A stretch of DNA of 64,000 bases. It comes from Paenibacillus sp. 481 (GTDB lineage Bacteria; Bacillota; Bacilli; Paenibacillales; Paenibacillaceae). The DNA is taken from positions 372,001-436,000 of the forward strand of contig NZ_CP075175.1 in the NCBI RefSeq assembly GCF_021223605.1, in the 5' to 3' direction. The notes under the pieces were generated by a model. That model was not told the origin of the DNA. It was given only the letters and a program-made list of their open reading frames with translations, and ran no database searches. The translations under genes and the position numbers were made by a program. This document shows, one piece after another, positions 56,299 to 64,000 of the stretch. Positions within the stretch are counted from its first letter, which is position 1. Every line of letters starts with the position of its first letter.

Positions 56299-56340
56299 GC
56301 TAGAACACCCCTTTCAACGGATTGCAAGGCGATAACCGCC

Positions 56341-57810
56341 TTATTTCATTGCGTTTGCGACGGCATCCGCCATTTCGTGCAAAGGTACGATGCAAGACAC
56401 ACATCCCAGTTCTATCGCCGCACGAGGCATACCGTACACAACACAGCTTTGTTCGCTTTCAGCAAACGTCGATTTAACACCTTGCTTGTACAATTGATTC
56501 ATCATCTTAGCACCATCACTTCCCATACCTGTTAACAGAACGAGATGACGTTCAAGGCGATTCAACGGGAGCAACGATTCGAACAAGGAGTCAACAGAAG
56601 GGCGATGGCCAGAACGCGGCTCCGTCTTCATCAGTCGAATGCCATAAGTTCCGTCTGTGTTTGCACATACTGTCATGTGCAGTCCCCCAGGTGCGACATA
56701 CACGGTTCCTGCTTGCAAAATGTCGCCTTCTTGTGCTTCACACACATCGAGCTCACTGTATGTATTTAATCGTTGTGCCAGTGAATTCGTAAAATTGGGC
56801 GGCATATGCTGCACGATAAGTACCGGAGCCGGAAGCTGCTTTGGCAAATTGGACAGTAATTCCTTTAATGCCCTTGGTCCTCCTGTAGAGGTGCCGATTG
56901 CCAAAATGTGACGGAATGATTTCTTTCCGCTTGTTGAGCCTTTTATTTTCGGTTCGTGTTGTACGTGCTCTTGAATATCCTGAACCCGCTCTGCTTGCTT
57001 TCTAGCAATTGGAGCAGTGCTAGGTGCCACTGCCTGTCCACTGGTGCGATCTTTAGGAGCTAAGCTAAGTTCATTTCTTTGTCCTGTGCTATGTTTAGGT
57101 TCATTACGTTTATGTATGTGCTGCTGTCCTGTTAATGGAGAATCCGCCACTAGCGGCTTCCCCTTTGGCTTATCGTTAGGCTTATCGTTAGGCTTATCGT
57201 TAACCTGTTCGACTTTAGCTATAGGCGCATGCGGAACCTGAATCGGCTCAATGCGTTTGTTTACCTGTGTATGTGCTGCAGCAATACGCTTCTCTTCATT
57301 AGTACGATTTCTCGCAGCATTCAACGCCTGTTCAGTCTGCTCGCTTAGCTCACGCTGTCTTGCCTCTACTTGAGCTTGAATCGCTTGCAACTGCTGTCTA
57401 CGCTCATAAGAGGTGATAGCAGCATGCAGTTTTTCAATAAGCATTTCACCAACTTGCTGAATGTTGCCCATCCCACTACTAGGGCTGGGCTTGCACACGA
57501 AGTCGAATGCACCATACTCCAAGGCAGATAACGTTTCTTGTCTACCTTCTTCAGTCAAGCTAGATAGCATAATAACAGGAGTAGGACATTCCCCCATTAT
57601 TCGCTGTAAAGCTTCTAGTCCGTTTTGAATCGGCATCTCAACGTCTAACGTAACCGCGTCAGGCCGCAACTGCTGGATTTTCTCCAGCGCCTCAATGCCA
57701 TTACTCGCTGTACCCGCGATATCGAAAGAAGCGTCTTGTGCGATTAAATCAGAAATTATTTTTCGCATGAAAGCTGAATCGTCCACGACAAGCACTTTCT
57801 TCGTTGTCAT
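56341..57810 (-). CDS. cheB: Chemotaxis methylesterase/response regulator CheB with long linker
   Basis: 489 aa against about 357 in B. subtilis. The receiver domain has DD at 10-11 and the phospho-acceptor Asp56 in TLDVEMP. The C-terminal methylesterase (about 300-489) has the Ser in AIGTSTGGPRAL, the His in VQHMPPNF and the Asp in LTGMGSDGAKM. Between them lies a linker of about 170 residues with a coiled coil and three tandem NDKP repeats. The start chosen is the ATG at 57810; the in-frame GTG at 57822 overlaps the AAGGAGTG site. Confidence 0.94.
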   Translation of the reverse strand: MTTKKVLVVDDSAFMRKIISDLIAQDASFDIAGTASNGIEALEKIQQLRPDAVTLDVEMPIQNGLEALQRIMGECPTPVIMLSSLTEEGRQETLSALEYGAFDFVCKPSPSSGMGNIQQVGEMLIEKLHAAITSYERRQQLQAIQAQVEARQRELSEQTEQALNAARNRTNEEKRIAAAHTQVNKRIEPIQVPHAPIAKVEQVNDKPNDKPNDKPKGKPLVADSPLTGQQHIHKRNEPKHSTGQRNELSLAPKDRTSGQAVAPSTAPIARKQAERVQDIQEHVQHEPKIKGSTSGKKSFRHILAIGTSTGGPRALKELLSNLPKQLPAPVLIVQHMPPNFTNSLAQRLNTYSELDVCEAQEGDILQAGTVYVAPGGLHMTVCANTDGTYGIRLMKTEPRSGHRPSVDSLFESLLPLNRLERHLVLLTGMGSDGAKMMNQLYKQGVKSTFAESEQSCVVYGMPRAAIELGCVSCIVPLHEMADAVANAMK

Positions 57811-57890
57811 CCCGCACCACACTCCTTATGACATGGACTTCTGCTAAATAATTACTTTTAAAGCACCATTCATGTGAGCGTAACTCTTCA

Positions 57891-58793
57891 CTAGTTGGAC
57901 CATCGGCGCAACCACTTGTGCAAAAACTGCTTCACACCGCCGTTATGGTTATGATCGGTCTGCTGTTGACCCTTCACATACACTTGTGCAAGCTGTCGGA
58001 TTTGTTTGGAAACGATACTGTCCGGGTAAAGCAAACTAAATGGCATTTGCTTTTTCACAGCTTGCATGACGAGCGGATCATCAAAGAGATAGCCGAGTGT
58101 CGGCAGTTCAATCTTTAAGAATTGCTGGGCTACAGACTGCAATTTGTTAGCAGTCTGTTGTCCTTCGTTCCAATCCATTGCCCGATTGATGACAAGTCGA
58201 AACTGCGTATCACTGAACATGCCGGAAACGACTTTAATTAATGCATAAGCATCCGCAATGGATGGCGGTTCAGGAGTCGTGACGACGAATGTTTCATCAG
58301 CAGCAGATATAAAGCGTATCGTTTCTTTGCTAAGCCCTGCACCTGTATCAAACAAAATAACGTCGTACCGATCTGCCAGCGCCTCCATCTGCTGCAAAAA
58401 CGATTCTAGCTGCTCCGTAGGCAAATCAAGCAAATCGGTAAACCCAGAGCCTCCTGGAATGTAATGCAGTCCACGCGGGCCAATCTGAATAATGTCTTGC
58501 AAGCTCTTTCGTTGCTGCATGACATGTACAAGATGGACAGTTGCCCGTGACCCGAGTAGTACATCAATGTTAGCCATGCCAATGTCGGCATCGAACACTA
58601 GCGTACGGAGCCCACACTCTTGTAGTGCCAGCGCAAAATTTATCGAAAAGTTGGACTTTCCGACGCCGCCTTTGCCACTTGTAACCGTGATCACACGGGC
58701 ACCTGCTGTCGTACTTTTCCTGTTATCCGCCTCATTTGGTTCCACACTCTTGCGAGCGACTAAACGGCGTAACGCTTGCGCTTGGTCCATCAT
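57891..58793 (-). CDS. flhG: Flagellar number regulator FlhG (YlxH, MinD/ParA-like ATPase)
   Basis: 300 aa. Deviant Walker A TSGKGGVGKSNFSINFA near 38-54, switch DADIGMANIDVLLG near 69-82, and Walker B DVILFDTGAGLSKE. FlhG controls flagellar number and position, activating the GTPase FlhF through its N-terminal DQAQALRRLV motif, which is visible at residues 3-12. The start is 4 bases after the flhF stop. Confidence 0.95.
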   Translation of the reverse strand: MMDQAQALRRLVARKSVEPNEADNRKSTTAGARVITVTSGKGGVGKSNFSINFALALQECGLRTLVFDADIGMANIDVLLGSRATVHLVHVMQQRKSLQDIIQIGPRGLHYIPGGSGFTDLLDLPTEQLESFLQQMEALADRYDVILFDTGAGLSKETIRFISAADETFVVTTPEPPSIADAYALIKVVSGMFSDTQFRLVINRAMDWNEGQQTANKLQSVAQQFLKIELPTLGYLFDDPLVMQAVKKQMPFSLLYPDSIVSKQIRQLAQVYVKGQQQTDHNHNGGVKQFLHKWLRRWSN

Positions 58794-58797
58794 TTGT

Positions 58798-60201
58798 CTA
58801 CTCTCCTAGTAAGAGCCGAATGACGTCTTCTGCTTCAAACAGCTTTAAATCGTCCGGCACGTTCTGTCCTGTCGTAACATAACTAAACGGAATATTCGTT
58901 CGTTCAGCTATGTTGACGTAAGCGCCATACGTGTCCGTCTCATCTGCCTTCGTAAATACAATGCGTTCAATCGGCTGCTTTGAAAATTGTTCGAGCAGCA
59001 TGGTCATGTCCGCTGTCTTTGCGGTGAGGCTAAGCACGAGATACGTTTCGCTGTCCGAGAGCGGCTTTAGCATCGAATGAAGCTCATTAACAAATAAATC
59101 GTTACGATAGTTGCGTCCTGCTGTATCCATAAGAATAAGATCGCAATCACGTAGTGCATTCACAGCTCGTTCCGTATCGCTAGGTGAAGTCACGACTTCA
59201 AGCGGCACGTTCAGAATCGACGCATACGTCCGTAACTGCTCAACTGCTGATATACGATACGTATCAGACGTAATCAAGCCTACTTTACGGCGATGATGAA
59301 ACATCTGATCAGCTGCCAGCTTAGCAATCGTAGTCGTTTTGCCTACTCCTGTAGGACCAACTAGACATACAATACGCGAGCTAGGCGCAATTCCTGCAAC
59401 GTGTCGGGTCGACAGCAATTCACGTAGTACGATGCGTAGCTGTTCACGTACCGTCCTCTCATCAGGTTCCTTCAATTCGAGCAGACAACAACGATCCCAC
59501 ACCTGCTGTGCATATCCATACGCAGTATCCGGTAGAACGCCCTGCGCAATTAAGTGCTGCTCTGCGCGCTTAATTGCTTCAGGCCAAGCTTCATAATTGG
59601 CTTGCCGCATCATCTGCTCCATCATTTGCTTCATTTCGCGCAACTCATCGCGAACAGTCGCATCTGCTGGCTCGGGCTGAACAGACTTTGCAGCACCTGT
59701 TGGAGCTGCTCCCTCTGTATTCGCCGCGTGAATAGCTGTAGAATGCGGCAAGGCGCCGACACTCATCTTCGAATTTGACGAAAGATGTGCCGACGCATTC
59801 AACAATTCACGCTGCGTAGATACAGGGGTGGAACCATTCGAGCCATTAGCAACACTTGCATCGTTGGAACGACTCTGTCCCTGCCTCACGTCAGCGCTAC
59901 CGTTAGCATAGCCACTGCTGCTATTGCTATTGTTGCTGTACGCATTCCGAGCCACCACCGGCGGCACAACCCCAGCTGCTTGCGGCATCGCTGCACTTGG
60001 CTGTGCTGCTGGGCGAACAGCTGCCGATGCTTGCTCATCGACAGCTGCTACTACCTCAATACAGCGTTTGCGGAACATTCCGAGAAATCCGCCAACTTTA
60101 ATTTCTTTTGTGCTGATGATGACTGCATCTTTCCCTAATTCTTGACGAATTTGGCTCATTGCTTCAGGCATCGTCTCCACGAGATATCGTTTTACTCTCA
60201 T
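58798..60201 (-). CDS. flhF: Flagellar SRP-type GTPase FlhF
   Basis: 467 aa against about 366 in B. subtilis. N-terminal B region (VKRYLVETMPEAMSQIRQEL), an Ala/Ser/Asn-rich linker at about 70-190 (SNNSSSGYANGSADVRQ in reading order approximate), then N and G domains with G1 VGPTGVGKTTTIAKLA near 279-294, DTAGRN, and TKADETDTYG. It recruits flagellar components to the assembly site. ATG overlaps the flhA stop by 4 bases. Confidence 0.94.
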   Translation of the reverse strand: MRVKRYLVETMPEAMSQIRQELGKDAVIISTKEIKVGGFLGMFRKRCIEVVAAVDEQASAAVRPAAQPSAAMPQAAGVVPPVVARNAYSNNSNSSSGYANGSADVRQGQSRSNDASVANGSNGSTPVSTQRELLNASAHLSSNSKMSVGALPHSTAIHAANTEGAAPTGAAKSVQPEPADATVRDELREMKQMMEQMMRQANYEAWPEAIKRAEQHLIAQGVLPDTAYGYAQQVWDRCCLLELKEPDERTVREQLRIVLRELLSTRHVAGIAPSSRIVCLVGPTGVGKTTTIAKLAADQMFHHRRKVGLITSDTYRISAVEQLRTYASILNVPLEVVTSPSDTERAVNALRDCDLILMDTAGRNYRNDLFVNELHSMLKPLSDSETYLVLSLTAKTADMTMLLEQFSKQPIERIVFTKADETDTYGAYVNIAERTNIPFSYVTTGQNVPDDLKLFEAEDVIRLLLGE

Positions 60202-62231
60202 ACATTCACCACTCCGACGCTCTGAATTTCAACGTTTGGCTCTAACTCGTTATAAGACAAGACAGGTACATCCTGCATCGTCCGATCCATAAGTTGTCGC
60301 ACATACATCCGTACTGTCGGCGATGCCAGCAAAATGGGCTGGTATCCCATTTGCAGCAAGCGCTGCATCTGCTCGCTAATACGCTGATACACATGCTGCG
60401 TCGTTCCTGGGTCCATCGCTAGGTATGAACCGTGCTCGTTTTGCTGAATGCTCTCCGCTATTTTCTTTTCCAACGAAGGGCCAACAGTAATGACTTGCAG
60501 CGTTTCACCAGGTATCGTATACTGCTGTGTAATTTGACGTGCCAATGCCTGACGAACGTATTCGGTCAGCACATCTGGATCTTTTGTATAAGTCCCATAG
60601 TCGGCCAGTGTCTCGAAAATGCTGACTAGATCGCGAATCGATATTTTCTCGCGCAACAGCTTAGCAAGCACCTTCTGTACGTCACCAATAGACAGTACAT
60701 TCGGAATAAGCTCGTCCACAAGTGCTGGATACTGCTCTTTAACCGTCTCAACAAGCGACTTCGCTTCTTGGCGTCCGACAAGTTCGTGCGCATGCTTTTT
60801 CACAATCTCTGTCAAATGCGTCGCTACAACAGACGGCGGATCAACGACGGTATAACCAGCTAGTTCTGCTCTTTCCTTCATGGCTTCATCTACCCATAAA
60901 GCTGGCAAGCCAAAGGCAGGTTCCATCGTTTCAATACCAGCAACTGTCTCATCATCGTAGCCAGGGCTCATTGCCAAGTAATGATTAAGCAATAGTTCAC
61001 CTTTAGCAACGGCGTTGCCTTTAATTTTGATGATATATTCATTCGGCTTTAATTGAATATTATCCCGAATGCGAATAACTGGAACAACGAGACCGAGTTC
61101 GAGTGCACATTGGCGTCGAATCATAATGATTCGATCCAGCAAATCGCCACCCTGCTGAGCATCAGCTAACGGAATAAGACCATAGCCAAACTCAAATTCA
61201 ATCGGATCAACTTGTAACAAGTTGATTACGCTTTCCGGGCTGCGAACTTCTTCAATTTCTTGCTCTTCTACGAGTTGCTCATCAGCCATCTGCTGTTTGT
61301 TCATTGTTTGCTGCATCCGGTAGGCAGAAAATGCTAGTACAGCTGCAAATGGAATCGTAGCTGCCAAGCCGATTGGCGTTAACACACCCAAAAATGTTAT
61401 CGTACCAGAAACGATATACAGTAGCTTCGGATAAGCAAACATTTGCTCGCTCATATCGTCGGCCAAATTGCCATCAGATCCAGCACGTGTCACGATCAAA
61501 CCAGCCGCAGTCGAAATGAGTAGCGCTGGAATCTGGCTCACCAAGCCATCACCAATCGACAATATCGAGAAATTAGCTGCGGAATCGCTAAAGCTCATTC
61601 CGTGAACCGTCATACCGATAATAAATCCACCGACTAGGTTGATGATTAGAATGACGATACTCGCGATCGCATCACCTTTGACGAATTTACTAGCACCATC
61701 CATAGAACCGAAAAAGTCGGCTTCACGTTCAATTTTTTGACGGCGCTCACGTGCCTGTTGCTCATTAATTAGTCCTGCGTTCAAATCTGCATCAATGGCC
61801 ATCTGCTTACCAGGCATCGCGTCGAGTGTAAAGCGAGCAGCAACCTCTGCTACGCGCTCCGAACCTTTCGTGATAACGATAAATTGTACGACAACCAATA
61901 TTAGAAACACGACAAGTCCGATTGCGATATGCCCTTGTGCTACCCATTCACCGAACGTGCGCACGACGTCACCCGCTTCACCTTTAGACAAAATAAGCTT
62001 TGTCGTCGAGACATTTAACGCGAGTCGAAATAGTGTCGTTATTAGCAGCAATGCCGGGAAAATAGAAAATTGCAGTACTTCCCGCGTGTTCATGGCAATA
62101 AGCAAAATCAAGAGCGCTACTGATATGTTGATCACCAGCAAGATGTCCAACAGCAAAATCGGTATAGGCAAAACCATCATGAGCACGATGCCGATGACAC
62201 CGACTAAGACGATTATATCTCTCGTTTTCAC
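60198..62231 (-). CDS. flhA: Flagellar type III export gate protein FlhA
   Basis: 677 aa, the same length as in B. subtilis. Eight hydrophobic segments in the first 320 residues, the FHIPEP-type signature region (LNVSTTKLILSKGEAGDVVR; FVKGDAIASIVILIINLVGG), and a large cytoplasmic C-terminal domain binding chaperone-substrate complexes. Part of the export apparatus with FlhB and FliR. 26 bases after flhB. Confidence 0.97.
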   Translation of the reverse strand: MKTRDIIVLVGVIGIVLMMVLPIPILLLDILLVINISVALLILLIAMNTREVLQFSIFPALLLITTLFRLALNVSTTKLILSKGEAGDVVRTFGEWVAQGHIAIGLVVFLILVVVQFIVITKGSERVAEVAARFTLDAMPGKQMAIDADLNAGLINEQQARERRQKIEREADFFGSMDGASKFVKGDAIASIVILIINLVGGFIIGMTVHGMSFSDSAANFSILSIGDGLVSQIPALLISTAAGLIVTRAGSDGNLADDMSEQMFAYPKLLYIVSGTITFLGVLTPIGLAATIPFAAVLAFSAYRMQQTMNKQQMADEQLVEEQEIEEVRSPESVINLLQVDPIEFEFGYGLIPLADAQQGGDLLDRIIMIRRQCALELGLVVPVIRIRDNIQLKPNEYIIKIKGNAVAKGELLLNHYLAMSPGYDDETVAGIETMEPAFGLPALWVDEAMKERAELAGYTVVDPPSVVATHLTEIVKKHAHELVGRQEAKSLVETVKEQYPALVDELIPNVLSIGDVQKVLAKLLREKISIRDLVSIFETLADYGTYTKDPDVLTEYVRQALARQITQQYTIPGETLQVITVGPSLEKKIAESIQQNEHGSYLAMDPGTTQHVYQRISEQMQRLLQMGYQPILLASPTVRMYVRQLMDRTMQDVPVLSYNELEPNVEIQSVGVVNV

Positions 62232-62257
62232 GGTTTATTTACCTCCATCCTATCCGC

Positions 62258-63397
62258 TCAATTCCCTTTGCCTTTCAATTTGTATACATATGCCAACACT
62301 TCCGCCACCGCTTGGAACAAATCGGCCGGAATGGAGTCGCCGATCTCCGTCCGTTCGTACAGTGCGCGTGCGAGCGGCTTGTTTTCCATGGTCATAACGC
62401 CATGTTCTTTGGCGAGTTCTTTAATTTTCAAAGCTACGTAGTCCTGTCCTTTTGCAATGACTTGCGGCGCCTCCATTGCATTTCCGTCATAACGTACCGC
62501 AATCGCAAAGTGCGTCGGGTTCGTAATGACGACATCCGCTTTTGGCACTTCTTGCATCATACGCATTAACGCCATGCGCCGCTGACGCTCGCGAATTTTA
62601 CCTTTGATAAGCGGATCGCCTTCCATTTTTTTAAACTCATCTTTGATGTCCTGTTTTGACATCCGTATACTTTTCTCGAATTCATATCGTTGATAAATGT
62701 AGTCAAACACAGACAGAATACAAAGCGCCGCACCGATCTTGATCCCAAGTATTACGGTCAAATGAGCGGTGTAACCAAGTATTTCAGAAAGCGGCACGTG
62801 CGACAGCTCCAAAATCCGGGCTTGCTCATCCAAAATGGATAAATACACAATAACGCTAATAATAGTGAGCTTAATGATGGATTTCAGAAATTCAACGAGT
62901 GAGCGCATTGAAAAAATGTTTTTGAACCCTTTAATAGGGTCAATTTTACTGAACTGCATTTTCAGCGGCTCGCCGGTAAATAGAAATCCGATTTGCAAAT
63001 AGCTTGCGACTAGCGCCATAATAAATGCAATTAGCATGATGGGCGCAAGTAGAATTAAAAATTTTACAAACAAAAAGCCAAAATAGTCGATAATGTTATT
63101 GATTGATAATTCCATCAATAAGTGATGTTGAAAGGTATCCGCAAACAATTCAAACGTACGTTCTTTAAAGAACCCACCCATCATAAGCAAGCACATGAAC
63201 GTCGCCAGTAAAATAATTGAGCCCGTTAAATCCATACTCTTGGCAACTTGACCCTTATCACGGGACTCTTGCCGCTTCTTAGGAGTTGCTTCCTCTGTCT
63301 TCTCTTGCGAGAACAATTGCAAGTCGAGTTTCAGTCGCAGTTTTTTCTGCGAATGATCTTGATTTACAAAAGGTTGAATATATTGTAATTCCTTCAT
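62258..63397 (-). CDS. flhB: Flagellar export apparatus switch protein FlhB
   Basis: 379 aa. N-terminal EKTEEATPKKRQESRDKGQV, four TM segments (about 60-235), and the self-cleaving NPTH motif in VVITNPTHFAIAVRYD near 290-305. It switches export from hook to filament proteins. It carries about 25 extra N-terminal residues (QPFVNQDHSQKKLRLKLDLQ area) compared with usual starts, but the ATG at 63397 has AGGGGG and shares a base with the fliR stop (TAATG). Confidence 0.96.
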   Translation of the reverse strand: MKELQYIQPFVNQDHSQKKLRLKLDLQLFSQEKTEEATPKKRQESRDKGQVAKSMDLTGSIILLATFMCLLMMGGFFKERTFELFADTFQHHLLMELSINNIIDYFGFLFVKFLILLAPIMLIAFIMALVASYLQIGFLFTGEPLKMQFSKIDPIKGFKNIFSMRSLVEFLKSIIKLTIISVIVYLSILDEQARILELSHVPLSEILGYTAHLTVILGIKIGAALCILSVFDYIYQRYEFEKSIRMSKQDIKDEFKKMEGDPLIKGKIRERQRRMALMRMMQEVPKADVVITNPTHFAIAVRYDGNAMEAPQVIAKGQDYVALKIKELAKEHGVMTMENKPLARALYERTEIGDSIPADLFQAVAEVLAYVYKLKGKGN

Positions 63398-64000
63398 TAA
63401 GCAGCCCCCTGCATGACACGCAGTAATTGTTCTAGTGCTTCGAACATCGAAGTGAACATCTGCTGCATGACGTAGATAAGGCCAGGTACGACCAATAACA
63501 GTAAGACAAGGCCCACAATAATTTTTAAAGGTAGACCAATGACGAATACGTTAAACTGCGGTGCTGTTCGGGCTAAGAATCCCAGTGCTACGTCCGTTAA
63601 AAAAAGCGCAACAATAATCGGCGCAGACACTTGAAAAGCAATCATAAACGCTTGCGCAAAGGATTGAGTAATGAACTCTGTCACTTGTCCGCTTGCGATC
63701 TGACTATAGAACCCGTTATGATCAACAGGCATCCATTCAAAGCTTTTCATGATTCCATCAATCAAATAATGATGACCGTTCATCCCAAGAAATAATAGAA
63801 CGACAAAGACGTACTTAAAGTTGCCCATCATGGGCGAGCTCGTCCCTGTAAGCGGATCGACGACATTCGCCATACCAAAGCCAATCTGCATGTCGATAAT
63901 CGAACCTGCTGTCTGTACAATGGTGAAAAACAAATTCGCTAAGAATCCGATTAGCAATCCGATAAGCACTTCACGTATAATGAATAAGACATAAGTTCCA
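63397..64000 (-). CDS. fliR: Flagellar export protein FliR (5' end outside window)
   Basis: Only the C-terminal 200 residues or so of the usual 260 are visible; the frame is open to base 63999 and continues upstream (VLFIIREVLIGLLIGFLANL). Multi-pass membrane protein (FFTIVQTAGSIIDMQIGFGM; FNVFVIGLPLKIIVGLVLLL), part of the FliPQR export gate. A GTG at 63969 is an internal codon, not the start. Confidence 0.95.
   Translation of the reverse strand, partial: GTYVLFIIREVLIGLLIGFLANLFFTIVQTAGSIIDMQIGFGMANVVDPLTGTSSPMMGNFKYVFVVLLFLGMNGHHYLIDGIMKSFEWMPVDHNGFYSQIASGQVTEFITQSFAQAFMIAFQVSAPIIVALFLTDVALGFLARTAPQFNVFVIGLPLKIIVGLVLLLLVVPGLIYVMQQMFTSMFEALEQLLRVMQGAA

Overview
This window is a 64-kb stretch of conserved core chromosome from an endospore-forming, flagellated Firmicute. 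Gene order follows the Bacillus subtilis fliR-to-pgsA region closely. The departures (a trimeric dUTPase gene beside the M16 peptidase, a yajQ gene, a DUF342/FapA gene after sigD, rimO-type sequence before pgsA, a short archaeal-type ProRS, very long low-complexity linkers) fit Paenibacillus or a close relative in Paenibacillaceae; that assignment is by inference from protein content only. Every convincing gene lies on the minus strand, so transcription runs from high to low coordinates. No tRNA, rRNA, insertion sequence, prophage or CRISPR array is visible.

Reading in the direction of transcription: (1) 64000-48100 is the distal part of the large flagellar/chemotaxis operon: fliR (cut by the window edge), flhB, flhA, flhF, flhG, cheB, cheA, cheW, cheC, cheD, a small membrane protein, sigD, a FapA-family gene, a 109-aa unknown, a SwrB-like protein and an MltG-N-terminal-like membrane protein, closed by a strong terminator. 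(2) 48040-44070 is rpsB, tsf, pyrH, frr, uppS, with hairpins after rpsB, tsf and frr. (3) 44050-34669 is cdsA, dxr, rseP, proS, polC. (4) 34590-26729 is the translation/transcription factor operon rimP-nusA-rnpM-rplGA-infB-rbfA-nrnA-truB, behind a near-consensus promoter with a leader hairpin. (5) 26595-22760 is ribF, rpsO, pnp. (6) 22530-11400 carries ylxY, mlpA, dut, the dipicolinate synthase genes dpaA-dpaB, then asd, dapG, dapA, RNase J, tepA and ylzJ; this links the lysine/diaminopimelate pathway to spore dipicolinate production. (7) 11290-1 carries the DNA translocase spoIIIE, the cortex hydrolase sleB, the M16 pair ymfF-ymfH, ymfI, ymfJ, ymfK, rodZ, a 54-aa membrane protein, yajQ, a rimO remnant and the start of pgsA.

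I found no obviously new multi-gene system; this is mostly housekeeping DNA. The most interesting items are at finer scale: a decayed rimO 3' end still abutting pgsA; an 11-bp perfect inverted repeat that buries the tepA start codon; a 14-bp-arm perfect inverted repeat inside the first codons of nrnA; nine tandem 27-bp units in infB; sporulation-type promoter matches (sigma-G before sleB, sigma-E before ylxY, sigma-K before dpaA); and a YlxY deacetylase-fold protein without the catalytic aspartate pair. Promoter and terminator calls are by eye from sequence matches only.
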